A stretch of DNA of 64,000 nt from Nymphaea colorata (Eukaryota; Streptophyta; Magnoliopsida; Nymphaeales; Nymphaeaceae), in contig NC_045139.1 of assembly GCF_008831285.2 (NCBI RefSeq), forward strand, positions 13,808,354-13,872,353, read 5' to 3'. The position numbers and the translations under genes are program-made. Below, in pieces: positions 23,798 through 38,500 of this stretch (the stretch's first letter is position 1; each line of letters starts with the position of its first letter). Under the pieces are notes generated by a model, which saw nothing but the letters and a program-made list of their open reading frames with translations, was not told the DNA's origin and searched no databases.

Positions 23798-26700
23798 TCA
23801 GATGCTTTGGTGCCTTGAAGGATCGACATCATCTATGTTCATGGTGTTGTTCACACATACTACCAGCGGTGTCCTTACATGGTGGTAGCCGTCAAACCAT
23901 ACAATTTCCCCCAAATCATACCTCCCTTTGGAGTTCTTCAGTGGTGTCAATGTTACATGATATGAAATCTTTTCTATGTACTTCGTAAAGGACATCATCC
24001 TTGGCCACACCATGACTTCCACTCCTTCAGGGTTCACAACACTTGCAAAGTAGATCGCGTTAGACCAACCCACATTTCTCAGAGTTCGCCGAACCGTGGT
24101 TGTTGATTGCAGGTTTGACACCACGATTGCAGGATAGTTCAGGTCAGCAGTGTCTACGGGATATGCAGGGCAGGTGGCATTGGTTCCAGGAGGAAGTGAA
24201 ATGATTTTCCTTATCTGTTGCTCGCTGTAGCCCATGCCACAAAGGAAGGAAATGTAATCTGATGTTTCTACATCATAAACGAGTCCTGGATCAAGTGCTG
24301 CCAGTGGATTGACGTGGCCGGCGCCGGCGTCGAAGGGATCGGCTGGTTTGGTGACTCCTCCACCAAGTATCTTGTCTAGGCTTGTATCAACAGTATATGC
24401 TATACATATGAATAAAAATGTCAACTCCACGCTGCTTATATGCAACGGCAATGGAAAAGAGAAAAGGAGATATGTAAAGAAGAATACACAGAGAAATCCC
24501 ATTTGGAAGGGTTGCGGCAGTATGGAAGATCGACTACAGACGATGACCGTCTCCCATTAATAATTGCTTCTAGAAAAGGGTGGTACCTGTTGTCATGAGG
24601 GCTGACTTGATGGCAGCAGTTGACCAAGTGGGATGGGCTGCCCTGAGCAGTGCTACTACTCCTGCTACATGAGGGCAGGCCATGGATGTTCCTGACATCA
24701 AATTCCATTTGACTCTGTTGTGGTCAACAGGCAATGAGGAAGGGGGGAGATTTGTGGGCCAAGCTGCCAAGATGTTCACTCCAGGGGCGCTTATGTCAGG
24801 CTGAGATTAATCAAACCCGTTGGGCATTCAACATTACGGAAATATATAAAAATTTTAACGAGATATACAAAAACAGAGGTTCAAATCCGTGATCACACAG
24901 AGAAGAGAGAGAGAGAGGGGGGACCTTTAGGATGTTGGGGGCTATGGAGCTTGGTCCTCTAGAAGAGAAGTATGCCACAGTAGGGGCTGGAACTCTGCCG
25001 ACTGAGGTCCTGGTTTGGCCAATCTGCATGGTTGGAGCTCTTTTGAACTCGACAAGATCAAGTTAATGATCAACCACAAATATTCGATCCTCAGACATTT
25101 GAACAAACTGAACAAAACAGCATTTTAGTCCTTTTGGGGAGTATCTAGACATGAGTAAACAGGAGTTCAATTTTTGTTCTATTTCAACTTTAGATGCAGC
25201 TATCGACCTGTGAGTACGGCAGGTATAAGTCATAAAGCGGACTCACAGAACAAAACATACATAAGTAGGAGGTAAAAACTCGATCTTCAGCTCACCTGGA
25301 TGTTTGGATATAGGAAAGAATCTGTGTCCCTTGAGAGATATCAACGAAGATGGTGGGTAAGAGCGAGACTTGAGCCTCTTGTCTGGTGGGTGAGTCTGCA
25401 AAGATCAAGGCAGAGCCACCAGCGAGATAGACAGCTATCGCTGCCGTTGTGCTCGACACGGTGCTCCCCATTGTTGAGAAGCACAGGACTGCTTTGCCAC
25501 GAATCTCCTTCTCCTTCAGCTGATTGATGTCGCACGTCCTTTGCAAATTCCAACACATCACAAGATGTCTTTGTAAGTCACCGTTATAATTAAAAAGAGT
25601 TATAGCAAGTTTTGAACTAAGGAAGGATGCGTGCTGAGCACTGTACAACAGTTTATTTACCCAGACGTAGAAGACGCTTCTCCCTCCACCAAGGGCAACT
25701 TCATTTGTTCCACCGCCAGGCCTTCCCCCTGTCAAAAACCATGCGACTTCTTCAAGTTACCAGATCATTTCTTTTTTGGGGTGTTAAAAGTTAAAACCAG
25801 TGTGTCCTACTGATATTATCCGCCCATCAGAAGGTTTTTATGCTCCTTTAAATTATCATATCAAAGCTATCTCTCACCTTTGCACAATGTTGAGGTTATA
25901 TTCAGTGAGATCAACGGTCAAACAAACTAGATCGACCATTTTACAGAGTGAAGTTTTATCTGACAGTCCCTTCCATATTTCTTTCTAGCATGACTCAGTC
26001 CATGATGTCAGACGTTCTGAATTCCAACATTGTTTGACTTCATGAACAATTATTGCTTGGCTTCAAGAAGTAACTGCAGCTTTTACCTTGATATCGTTGA
26101 CAAATTTGAACGCAATACTGTTCTTGGTTAGTAGGTTAGGATTACTTTGCCCTTTCACATGTTCAGAAATGCTTAATCGGATTTAAGATTCATAAACATT
26201 ATGTTTTAACTTTTAGCAAGATAATACTACTTACCATGATGGTCTTATTATTTCCCAAGACAAGTTCAGTAGGAAAGATCCTGTCAATGGTGGTTGCAGC
26301 CACACATATGCTCCATGGTGGCACATTTTGCACCAATGTCGGCTCTGGTCCCACATTCCCTGCTGAGAAGACAACAACTATATTTCTCTGAGCTGCATGG
26401 AACGAGCCAATATCTGAGCTTGATGCAAAGAAGCCCGGCAATGGTGCCGGTGTTCCAAGTGAAGCCGATATAACATGGACACCATCCACTATAGCATCGT
26501 CAAAAGCAGCCAAGATGTCAGCTTCAGCACAGAAGCCAGGGTTCCAGCATATTTTGTAGACAGCAAGCCTAGCCATTGGGGCACCACCTCTAGCCAAGCC
26601 ACGGGCCAAGCCAAGGAAGCTTGCATTGGCCACAGGGACACCAACAGCAATTGAAGCAGTGTGTGTGCCATGGCCAACATGGTCCCTTGGGGACCTATAC

Positions 26701-29528
26701 TCTAGATTCTTGGTAGTATTTAGCGGTCCTACTTGTGACTCATAGCCATTGATGTAAAACCGGGCTCCAATCAGCTTCTTGTTGCAAGCTGTGTGGTTAA
26801 ACTGCTCTCCTGCGACACAGACGCCTCTCCATTGTGATGGGACTGGCTCCATGTATGGTGTCTCTTTGAAACTGTCTGATTCTGGCCATATGCCTGCAAA
26901 AAAGGAAACAAGAGAAAAAGAAATTTTGTTCAGATTTCTGTAATGCATAGACAAAATTCGCAACCATACATTTAAAGAAGTAAAAAGATTAATATCAACT
27001 GTGGTATATATGATGCCGCCATAAATTTTTGGTGGTATGCTTCTTAATTTTGCATTCAATATTATTTTCAAGAGTAGAAAAACTAATTCTTGCTAATGTC
27101 AAGCAAATTTGTTTACTGCTTGTAGGTCTTCAAGTTGATCTAATTTGACCTTTTTAGCACTTCATCTTTTTCATCTCCATGTTCATGTATTGTGAGCCGT
27201 TAATCAGTATCGCATTGCAGATTATTGACTTAATCTGCTAGCAGTGTGGATAAATTATTCTAAAGGTATCTATATAATTCGATACGACATTAAGCATATG
27301 ATATCATAAGAAATGCAATTTTTTCAAGGTTTGCAATTTGCAGCAGGTAATGATCAACTAGCACACTAAAATCTAAGGAAAGATCTTCAACTATCTGCTA
27401 CTCAAATGTTTGGGGCATTGGTGTCTTCTTCCTGACAAAACCTCTAGAAGGGAAAAAAAGAACCATTAGTTTCAAAACCAGCATCGAGCCACCATATTGA
27501 ACTTCTCTTCAGTTGAAAATATCTCATTGCCAACCTCCTAGAAATGCGTTACATTCTTTTTGGTTCAGTTTCTCTTGTCATTTCTGCAGAGTGCTAGAAA
27601 GGTTCAGACTGGTGCTGATCCTGGTGTATTACCATTTGTCTTTCTACCTGTGTTGGCTGTTTTGGATGGTTTAGGTGTTTAGCAGTTTGGATCCAGTTGA
27701 GTTAATGGCTTTCAGTAAACTGAAACCCTAAGTGGCTGTCCATTATTTTAACCATCAACCAGGAGTTAGCTTTTGAAGATTCAAAACTTTAAAATTAAAG
27801 TCCTACATATTCTCTCTCTCTCTCTCATATGTAGGCACCAGAGAAAGCTCAAAACAAGTAACTTCTGTACATTTAGTTTAACCAACTGGTCAGCCTGACA
27901 CTTGGCGCACAGAAGTTCCATTTTGTCATTATAACAGAAAGAAAAGCTGTTGAATCAACTGTTCTAATGCTTTATTATTCTTTTGTAACCAAAGCAAAGT
28001 AACAGTCTAAAACGTTGGGTCATTTCATAAACAACAAAGGAAAAAGTTCAGCATCTTGGCACTGGAAAGGACATTGTAAGAACCTGAAAGCTTCAAATTT
28101 CTGCAGCAAGCTAGTGTGGGCAGACAATTGAGGAGAGATAATAGTATGAAATTCAAGCAGAAGTAACAACAATGACAAAGTATGGACAAAGTATATATAA
28201 TTACCTGTATCGAAGACGCCCACGACTATATCTTCACAATATTCAATTTGCATGGGTGTTTCCTTCTGGTGATCTAACGCTAAGCCCATGAAATCCCAAC
28301 TTCGAGTTGTATGTATCTTCAACAGTCTACTTTTAAACACCGACACCACCTCATCATATCCTACAAATTCAGCGTTTCATTTAAGTGTTACTGCCTGAGA
28401 GCTTTTAACCATGCACGAATTACAATGCCACGGTCCTTGGATTAAGAAGAAGAAAGTGTTGAAGTGATACTGAGATTTGAAAAGGAGAACAAATAACTAA
28501 GGGCTGGGGACAGAAAAGTAAATGGCAGACTGTTTCAAAAAAGATTGAAAGTCTTACCAGAGACGTTTTTTTTTTTTTTAAAGAAAAACAATGCTAGAAG
28601 TTTAAGGCTAACCGGACAAAGTGGCAGCCTGTGTTGAGTTGAGCTTAGCCGCAAACCCTGAGAAACTGTGCTTGTAGCTATAGATCAAAGCATCCCTCGC
28701 GTCATCCTCACTATGAAACAAGCAGGAGGCAGTTACACAATAATTTTCAGGTCCATTGGGGCTCACAGAAATTTATGATTTTCACCAAAAAAATTACCTA
28801 TCAAAGAGAGACGATAAAAGCTGCATGTGGTGCTGTGTTGTTAGAACAGGATCTTCATGATGGTTGTGGCCCAAATAAGCAATATGAACCTGCAACAAGA
28901 TTTGATATGTCATTTCTTTTGTTTAGCAAGTAAAAAGGCAATACATATTTATCAGATTATGATAATCTCTCTCTCTCTCTCACTCTCTCTCTGCCCGTGC
29001 ATGCATGCTTGCATCGTGATTTGCAAAACCCATGTGCATGTAGGTGATGGTGGACAGCTGACTAGTGGAACTGTCGCACTTTTTACTAGTAAAGAAGCTA
29101 TCTTGAAAAACTTGGTCCAATTAATGGAGTTTTAAAAGAACAAATGTGTCTACTATGCTATATTTCTTTCATGCATGCCCAAGAAGAGATAAACGAATAC
29201 TTGTCATGACCGTGGAGCCTGTTTAGTAACTGGCCCTGCACATTGATTAGATGATTAGTTTTGTCAAAGCTGCTGAGATCAAGTTGGTTTTGCCTTGGGA
29301 ATATTCCAAGGGACCTACTGAAGAAAGGTTTCTGTCAATGTTTCTGTCTACTAGAGTGCCCAAGTAAGAGACGGAACTGTAGACGGCTGAGGAAGCTAAG
29401 GCAATACTTAGTGATATAGAGTGATGAAGAGTTACATGGTAATTGTTGGTGGCCGTGCAAAGGAAACAAAGGTAGAAGAAGAAGAAGAAGACTCCCCAAA
29501 ATGGCAACAATGCAGTGTTGCTGCCCAT
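23798..29528 (-). CDS. Secreted subtilisin-like serine protease (plant subtilase, SBT family)
   Basis: Ten exons, in order of translation: 29436-29528, 28798-28889, 28613-28710, 28205-28360, 26235-26893, 25661-25728, 25296-25538, 24925-25039, 24587-24800, 23798-24399. All junctions are GT-AG and in phase, giving 779 residues, the usual size. A hydrophobic signal peptide (about residues 1-25, with a Phe run) is followed by an I9 propeptide (VHIAYLG to about residue 120). The catalytic domain carries Asp145 (VFDTG), His224 (GHGTHTAS), probable oxyanion Asn336, and Ser547 (SGTSMACPH). A PA domain is inserted between the His and Ser blocks, and an Fn3-like domain closes the protein. It should be an active apoplastic or cell-wall protease made as a zymogen. 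The EDP and SFSGFAA motifs suggest the SBT3-like group, but the subgroup is not certain. Exon 6 is only 68 bp. Confidence 0.94.
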
Positions 29529-29573
29529 TTCTCTGCCATGAAGTGTTAGCCAATGTTGGCAGGTGAATGGGGA

Positions 29574-29581
29574 TTAAATAG
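29574..29581 (-). promoter_or_regulatory. TATA-like box upstream of the subtilase
   Basis: The minus strand reads CTATTTAA about 45-53 bases before the subtilase start codon. If used, it would give a leader of only about 15-25 bases, so this is a weak call. Confidence 0.3.
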
Positions 29582-32500
29582 ACGTGGGGAGGAAGATTGA
29601 TGATTTCAATGGAAGGTGGAGGCCTGGAGGGGTGTGGCAGCGTGCATTTGAAGGGTAGCAAAGTGAAGGAGCGCTCTGACAGCCCTATTACTGCCATGAT
29701 GATCCTTCTCTTGAAGAATAGCAGTAGAACTCTATGAGCAAACCCTCCTCTCTCTGCCTTTATGATGCACACAGATGTGAACCAGGGGGATTCAGAGAGA
29801 AGATTGACTACTGTTTCAACTGTCAGTTCGTTTGCAGCCCCATACTTTCAATTCCATATAGTCTACAGAGAAATGTGCACTCCAGTACAGAATAAACTTT
29901 CTGGCTAGAATCTAGGAAGAATTGAAGCCTTAGAATTCAGAAGTACGCCTCTAGTCTCAATTTCTTCAATCTATATTACGTGGGTAAGTGCCCAACATGA
30001 GTTGAGAAAGTCGAATATCTAGAAAAAACCGTTGGTTTCTCATGGCATCGATCAGTGAAACATAAAATGGCCAAACGTTTTCCTAAAAGCATGAAGCTTT
30101 GGTATGCTTGAATTAATCCCAGGAGAATCGGGTACCTCTCACCCATAGTTTTCTATATTCCATGGACCTGAAGTCTCTCTCTCCAATTAGGCGCCAGGCG
30201 AATTGGCTAAAAACTTTATGAGTGGTCCTAATGTGATGGGTGCAGAACAACAATGAAATTTTCAGTTATTGCAGTATAAAGTTCAGTCGTCTTCTAACAA
30301 GTTGTCATTATAAAAGTTGAAAAGCCAAAAAGGCCAAAACAAAAGAAAAAGATATATTATATTACAGTGAGCGATCGAGCCTCATCTACTTCAAACAAAA
30401 GGTATGTTGCAGTGTCATGAATGTTGATGCGTATAAGCCGAAATGCATCATATTGACAGCCTAGGTCTTCAAGCATAAGTTGATATGAAGCCTACCTAAT
30501 TGATAAACCAAGATTTACAGCATCAGTTTGAAGTAATCCCTGCCAATAACTCCATAAATCTGATAAGCCAAAAGACTACTAGACACGTAGGCCACCCGTA
30601 GGCGGCCATGGGAGGTCATGATCTGACATCTGATAATTGTGGCTGTAAAACCAGGCACATGGGCCGGCCACTTTAGGCCATTGGAGTTCTGTATCTTCAA
30701 TGGGCAGAAAGGGATGAAGGGGGAGCATGATCCCCAATAGTGAAGAGGAAAGTAGCTGCAGCAATTGCCGTGAGCTTTTAAAGAAGAGCGCTAGCTAGCT
30801 AGCCATCAATCAACTGTAAAGCATTGAGTTACCTCTTGGAGACTAGCCATCATGCCTCCATGCCCTTCTTTTTAGTTTTTTTTTTTTTTTCTTCCCCCCA
30901 TCTTTACTGGTTTTAGTGGTCATATTAATTTGATACTTGTATAAGTGGTTTTATTATCAGCACCAATTTAATTAGTACACAAACTTTTTTTTTTCTTCAT
31001 ATAAAAGATAAGAAAAACATACTAATGTTTCATGTCATTTACACTGTTTAAGTCTCCTCGTGAAATTAAGTCAAGCGTTGTTGACATATTTTGAATGATA
31101 TAAATGTACGTCACCTTTTTTTAAAATTTTTTTTTGTTTTGGAATTAATGTGACTGATTTTTTCGTTTAACGTGTTTCTAGAAGCATACTAATCTCCCGT
31201 CAAAGTCCGAAGGTTCATTCTTTCCTTATTCTGGAATAAAAAAAAAATTAAAATTTGAAAATAAGCGTTAGTGTTATTTTCTTATATAAAGCGAAAACTT
31301 TCCAATTAGGTGGCCGTTCACACTTGGGTGGTCTCTGGTCCTTCATCCATGAAACATTTGGAGAGACCATGTTTTTATTGGTAGGAACGGAACTGGGATT
31401 TTTTTTTAAGAGTGGGTCAAACGATTCTTAAGTAAGGTTAAGAAGAGCAACGGATCGAGTCAAACTAAAAAAAAAAAAAATTGATTTTTTTAATATAATT
31501 TTTTTTTTTTGCGCTCATTCCAACCATGGCTCAGCGACCCCCCTCTCTCCTCCCCTGCTGCTTATCGGCAACACGCTTGAATCTTAGCCTCATCATCCTT
31601 AACATACCGATGCCAAGCGATCCATTGAGCCACGTTGAGGTTGCATCTTCCTAGTTCCTGGGCTCGGGTCACTGACCGCCCTGCCCGAGCCCATTGAGCC
31701 AAGCCCACTAGGCTTGTCCGACCCCGGCACGTTGAAAACGAGACGTCACCATTCCCAGTAGCCGTTGACCATTCACGCGTCGTGGCTGGCCGCAGCCCTT
31801 GTTTTTATCTTGGAAAAAAAGAAAAAAAGAAAAAGGAAAGCACTCGCCGGGACCCGGAACCTGGCAAAAGCTGATTGGTACCCGGATCACACGGTTTTGA
31901 CTCCGCTTCCTCTCCTGGTCCAAACTACCGAACTTGGACTTCTTCTGGGCCACCGTCTTTTATACTTAATTTCACAGAAGGGGTTCACATATTTGGGTCA
32001 GTGCAACGGACCTCCGATCCGATGTGGACTGACGGCAATTTGGGAACTAAACTAAGCTGTTGGTCCAGTCGACTCCCGTTTCCCAATTTGTTGTGGAATA
32101 CGGATATCAAATTAATGGGGAGGGTTTTACCTAACCCACTGTGGACTAACGCAACCGAAGAAAAACATCCAAAATGTTTGTTTTCCTTTCACATTTACTT
32201 TTTCTTTTCCAACAGTCAATTGTCATCAACATGGGAAAGGAAGTCAATTTAGCAATGCAAAAGTTGTCACTTATAAAGAGTGCATGAGAAGAAGTATCAT
32301 GTATCTTATCTACCAACTTTCTAATTGATTTTATTTAGTTGATTCATACCAAACCATTTGCTGCTCGTTTGGGTTTAAGACGCATGACATGAATACTCCT
32401 GGGCTTTGTCACCAAGGCAAAGAACCTTGGCTTAAAATCGAATGAGCTCACGATTCAAGCGATGAGGACGAAGGGTAAAGAGATTGAAGCACGGCAACTA

Positions 32501-35397
32501 CAATCCAAAAACAACAAACAAATAAATATTATGCAAAGCAAGAGTTTCGAGATTAGAAGGATGCCACATCCGCGTGAATTGACATAAAGAAGAGCATCTT
32601 CTTTGGCTGGCTCTTGCCTATGTTATGCCCTCTCCTCTCCTCTCGCAGTCGGTCGTGATGTTATCAGAGAAAATACTTGACCTCTGCATTTACTTCGCTC
32701 TTGACAACTTGATCTTCCATTGCTACACGCAACATATATGTGGAAGATGGGATGGTTTGTGGGTGCCACCTCGCTCCATTTCCTCCACATTCTTCGCCAA
32801 CTCCGTCAAAGGCAAAACAATCTTCAAGAAACTGACGAAAGAATACGATCGTCACCGCTGCTGCTACGGTCGTCAGTCAAGCTTTGATTGTGTTACGTTG
32901 AGGAAAAAGAATATGGTTTGCAAACTCAACTCGGATTGAAAGATGACTGAGTCACTGGATTGGTAAGTTTACTCGTCGACTCGGTCGAATATTCAGTTAA
33001 CCAAAATGTAAACCATTGTAGCTGAATCGGGCGAGTTAGGAGTGAGCTGGGCCAACTTGACTCATGGCCGGATTTGTTGGCAATCTGAGTTGTGAGTCAA
33101 CCTGCCAAGTTTGCCAATTATGAGAAAAAGAACTAAATCGTATGACTTTTTTCAGGACCTTTCAACCAAGCTAATTTCGGGGTTTAAGAAACATTAGCTA
33201 GTCACGTAACATGAAAATTAGGGCTCTTATATCAGATCTGCATTATACCAACCAGAAACTGGCCGTCTCCTGGTCACTGTCTCAACCGGTTGGATATATA
33301 TATATATATATATGCATAAGATTTTGTGCAGAAACTTCCCATTTTCCAATATTGTATTTCTCAAAGGAAGTGAAGGGTGATACTTGGTAGTATTTTTCCT
33401 CTGGTGGGTCTCAAAATATCAAAGGGTATATGCAGTCCAGTGAGAAGTGTCTTTGTCTCATCTAACCTAATCCACTTGGTATATAAAGTTAACCTCATTT
33501 CCAGATCCAGTTTACCAATATGAACATCACCAACATTTCAAAAGCTAGAAAGAAACGTAGTATATAAGATCTCTCCTCACAACCAAAACTTCGTCATCAC
33601 AATTAAACCCACTCGCTTAATTTTTTATCTCCAAAAAATAGTAGTTAAAAGCATCGGTGGAACGACCCATTCAATTCTTCAACTAATGAATGTATGCAGG
33701 TTTCCATCCTCATCAAACCATATTATAGACATTGAGAATATGATACTTATTTAATACTATATCCGATCTGAATTCAAATCCAGTCAATATTTTCTTTGAT
33801 CTAAATCTGAATCCGAATCCGGTCAATAATTTTTGTATGAATCTGAAAATCGGATGTCTTTTCTTATGTCCGAATCAAAATTGAATAAGTAATAAAGTTG
33901 ATCCGATCAATCGTTTGTATTAAGTAGAAGAGGGAAGAGCTTGAGCCCTATTGCTCGGATCACGCTTATAATTCCACCCTGCATCTCCAGATATGTCCCA
34001 TTGATAGAGGAACTGTTTCCTAAAGAATCCAATTATTTTGAAATTTTTTCTGTTTTCATGGCGGTTAAATGAAGACAAAATGATTTTTGTTTACACCCAC
34101 CCAAAAAAAAACATCGTTCGGTAACCAAATCACCAGAAAGATTTTAGAACAATATTTTTTATAAGAAAGAGGCCTCTTATTTTTACTCACTCACTCAAAC
34201 ATTGTTCGTTTCAAAATGGTTATACCAACATTTTAAGCCTCAATTTTGAGAAAACAAGAAAGGATGTTTTTTTCCCGAAAAAAATTCACAGAGGAAAAAG
34301 TTTTCTCCTGTAATCAAGAATATGTTGAAATTTTATGAAAATATTGAGCCATGTAAGTCACATGGATGTGCAATGGTTGGTAGGAAGTTGTTGACACGTT
34401 TAGAAATTTAATCAATGCACAGGTCGTGTTTTGGACGGAGAAAAACATTTATAGTTGACGGAAAAGCTGGTGTGGGAAACGAACGCTCATCAACGGAAAA
34501 AAGTTGCACCATTGCAAAAGTATAAGAGCTATATATATATATATATACATATATCACTTACCACATTCCACCTACTTAACCTTTAATGGGACCATGGGGG
34601 GGTTATGTTTTTTAGGGTGGCAGGTCAATTTTCAGGACATTTATGAGATGCGTTTAGCTTTTTCTACGACGCCACAGTAATTTTTGTTTTACCGAACTTC
34701 ACTGAACTTTGGATTCACAGAAAGGAAGAAATCGTAGACGGAGACGGCCTGAGTGGAAAGCTAGTTGTTTGAAACTTATGGAATTTGAAGGAAGTGACTC
34801 AGAACAGACTAAAAGGAAAGCACAAACAATCTTAGAAAAAGAGAAAAGGGTTTCTCGGTGACTCGCTAAAAAGTTCAACGACTTTGTTTCTTCTGTCATC
34901 CAAATCGAGCTTCAAATGCTGAATCAGAATCCACTTAACCTTCAGATGCCATGGTTATTTTGATTTTTTATTTTTTACTGTGGGAATCATTTCAATTTCA
35001 ATTGGTGAGGGACGCCATGACACTACTAACTAAAGATGGATCCACAAGAACTGCGACGAATTTTCTGACCTGTCAAGCTTTTAAATTTTTTTTTTTCCGT
35101 GTTTAGGTGCCCATTTGAAGTTAGGCCAAGAGGGGCAGGTGTGATTTGAAAATATTCAAACAAAAAGAAGGTCGACTACAAAACGAAAGACGACCGCCGC
35201 CTGGGCCCTCACCACCTTGGCGGGGGACGACCATCATCCTTTTTCTTCCCATCATTCTTTCCGGGAAACACCACTGCCAACGCACTCAGCTTCCGAAGAA
35301 ACCTCCACTATGAGAATTTCCCACCATTTGATCTTTTGAGCGCTCTCCCTTATCGGTGCTTTTGTACGTGAGTGTCGATAAAAGATGGTGGTTCTCT

Positions 35398-35418
35398 GAG
35401 AGAGAGAGAGAGAGAGAG
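35398..35418. repeat. (GA)n microsatellite upstream of the kinase gene
   Basis: A 21-base AG run lies about 155 bases before the PBL16-like start codon, probably in the 5' leader or core promoter. Confidence 0.85.
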
Positions 35419-35572
35419 GTGCTTCAGTCCACAAATAGATTGATGGGGTTGTAATTCTCTCTAGAAACAGAGAACCGGTATCACAATTTTCTCTAGAAAC
35501 AGAGGGTAAGAGGAGGTAGTTGCGCATTAGATTCTGAGGGTGTTCACTGTTTGTTTCCCCTTTTGCTGCTTG

Positions 35573-38500
35573 ATGGGGAATTGCTGCGGCGGGTTGAGGT
35601 CTTACCTGTGCTGTGAACCTTCTGACCCAAGATCAGGTGTGCCCAATTTCCTGTTTTTTTTCATTTGCCTCTTCTTCATTTTCATTTTCCTTCTCCTGAG
35701 GTATTGAAGCTTTGCTTTATGGATATTCTTGGTCGGTCTGTAAGCTTGTTAGAAACAAGTTCTTTTGAGCCGTTTTCTTCTTTTCTCTTTCTCTAATCTG
35801 TTGATCTTTTTTCATTCTGTCGTTTTTGTCCGTGATTTCCGAACGTGCTTTGGATTTAATGTTGTGATTCCCTCCCGTCACATGACTCCGGTCAGTTCCT
35901 GAGTAGATAGCGATGGTCTTAGTTGCTTAGCAACAAGAAGGTCGTTCATGTTTGAGTTCCTTTTCCCCTGAATCTGGAAACAAAGATGTTGAGGTTTAGC
36001 CGTCAGTAGTAACCGTTACGTGACCATTCTTTATATCTTGTTTTTTTTCTTTCTCTATCTATGAAGGTTCTTCGTTGCAGAGTTGCCATGCCAATGAGAT
36101 TTATATGCATAGTTGGAATCAAATATGAGACTTTTTTTTTTCTTTTTTAATTATGGCCTCCACTTCCACTTATCTTACGAGTCTACTATTTTCTCCATGT
36201 GTTTCTCGTTGCAGAGTCTTCCAAAATCCAGAACTCAGCGCAGGAGACAGAAGATAAATTCGAGAACTTCCACATCAATGCAAAAGAAGTTGAAGACCTG
36301 AGAGGGAATTCAGCTGCTAACCCTTTGGTAGTGTTTACATTCACTGAGCTGAAGATAATCACAGAAAATTTTAAGAAGGATCGCGTTTTAGGTGGGGGTG
36401 GATTCGGTAGTGTTTATAGGGGATATATCCCAAAGGATCTGAGGCCGGGATTGGAGCCTCTGGAGGTTGCTGTCAAGGTTCATGATGGGGAGAAGAGCTT
36501 TCAGGGTCACAGAGAATGGCTGGTATTTTCCTTGTCTTCTATATTTCAGTTTCCTTTAACTATTTTGTCTTTAGTTGCTCATTTGTTTCTTGGGAATTTA
36601 CAGGCGGAGGTCATTTATTTGGGGAAATTTTCACATCCAAATTTGGTGAAACTTGTGGGATATTGCTGTGAAGAAGACAATAAAGTTCTCGTTTACGAGT
36701 ATATGGCTGGTCGTAGCGTGGAAAACCACTTATTTTCCAGTAATGTCTCTCATCCCTTCTTATATTTGTGTCAATTTTTTATTGTTTCAATAGTTCCGAT
36801 TTGTCTTTTTAAGATCAGAATGTTAAAGGACTTGTCTCTTAGAGAATTTATTCTTCCCACAATCTAGGGGCATTTTTTGACTGCAGAGTTGTCTGTCGCT
36901 TTATACTGAATACCGTTAGAAAGATAATGCTAGTTTCAGGTTATTATGGTTGCCTACTTTTCTGCATACTCTTAAGTGTTTAGTTTAACAATTCTAATTC
37001 GTATTTATAAAGCTAAGTTGAGGTGATCATGAGCATTCCACAGTTTATAGCACAAGGCTTCTTTCTTTAGCTGCAAAGCTAATCTCAACTGCTGACATGC
37101 TGAAGCACCTGTGCTGTGCATGGACTGCAGGAGTTTCGAACACTTCTCTTCTATGCTGTTGACCACTCGTGTGATGATTGCAGAAATTTTGCTTCCACTT
37201 TCCTGGGCGGCTAGGATGAAGATTGCTTTAGGGGCGGCTAAAGGACTGGCTTATCTCCATGAATCTGAGAAACCAATTATTTATCGAGACTTTAAGACAT
37301 CCAATATCTTGCTAGACACGGTCAGTAATTTTATCTTTTCCTGTTCTGTGAAATCAATTTTCATGAATTAGAAAGTTCATGTTGTTAAAAGCATTATGTT
37401 GCTATCTCAGGAGTACAACGCAAAGCTATCTGACTTTGGACTTGCAAAAGATGGGCCTGTTGGGGATAAATCCCACGTTTCTACTCGAGTTATGGGCACC
37501 TATGGTTATGCTGCTCCCGAGTATATGATGACAGGTAATACAATATTGCAAGATTTTATAGTCTCTGTTAGTTTAAGCATGGAAAACCGACTTTGGCTCC
37601 TCCAATTGCCACTCGATTGACTATGGGATTCATATGATTCGAGAGGGCACCACCCGACACTTAGTTCAGTTGAATCAATCTTCCAAAGGGTGTTACAACC
37701 TCTAGCATCTCCGTTAATCTTCTTAATCTTCATGGAGGGGTGTGTCTATGTGTCTGTGTTTGTAAGAAGAGTTTCTGATTGTTTTCATAAAAAAATGCAA
37801 AGAGTATAGGCAAACTAAGAATATCGCCAAAGCACAGAAATAGTACCTCTTAATTCTTCTTGCAAAAATTCAAACTTCGCACAGTAAAGTTGATCAACCA
37901 TCCCTGCGACCAGCCCCTGTCTTTGTTTTCCAAATTCAACAATGAGTGAGCCTGTTGGTTAGTTGCATCACGGTTCTATTAATCGTCGTCAAGCATAACC
38001 TAAACCGATCACTTAACAATCAAGAAATGTAAAAACATTGAATCAACCAATAAATAAAAATTGTGGCACTGATGATTTCAACCAGCAAATAAGTGTCATC
38101 CATCAAACTCAAGGATAACAATGATTATCATCAAGGCGATAGAATACAAAACTGGGAGGAGTCAGAGTCTAAATGTGGTTTGAGTTCTGTAATCCATCTG
38201 AAACCAACCAACAAGACCCTCAGTGCAGTGGCTTTTCTTATATATTTGTTTTCCATCTAGCAGGAGCCTTATTCATGAATTTTCTTTTACCCTGGAGCGG
38301 GAGGGCACAGTAAAGTGGGAAGTCATACTCTTCTCTGCAAACAAAAAAGAAAAAGGGGTTCCTATAAACTATCCAATGTCAGACTTCTAATTGCTAACTT
38401 TTTAGAAACCAATTAGTTCCTTGAAGGTTCTCTGCTCATTCGTGAAAGATTAGTTCGTTTGAAAAGCAAGTCGCTGTTTTTTTCCAACCACAGTCGAACC

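Larger units (their letters stand above)
29529..35572. other. Intergenic region between the subtilase and kinase genes
   Basis: The two genes are divergently transcribed and both promoters lie here. About 31380-31760 mixes long A and T runs with a GC-rich stretch and may be repeat-derived. About 32940-33130 is a degenerate repeat related to the left end of the window. About 33730-33910 is rich in GATCCGAAT-like words. AT microsatellites occur at 33294-33313 and 34530-34554. An open frame at 32625-32939 has no recognisable relative and a competing antisense frame. No gene is supported. Confidence 0.5.

Noticed and set aside
32625-32939. 104-codon plus-strand frame
   Set aside because: No family match, and a competing antisense frame covers the same stretch; nothing shows it is coding.
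33294-33313. AT-repeat runs (also near 34540, 39250, 40957, 46667) as TATA boxes
   Set aside because: They are simple microsatellites far from any gene start found here.
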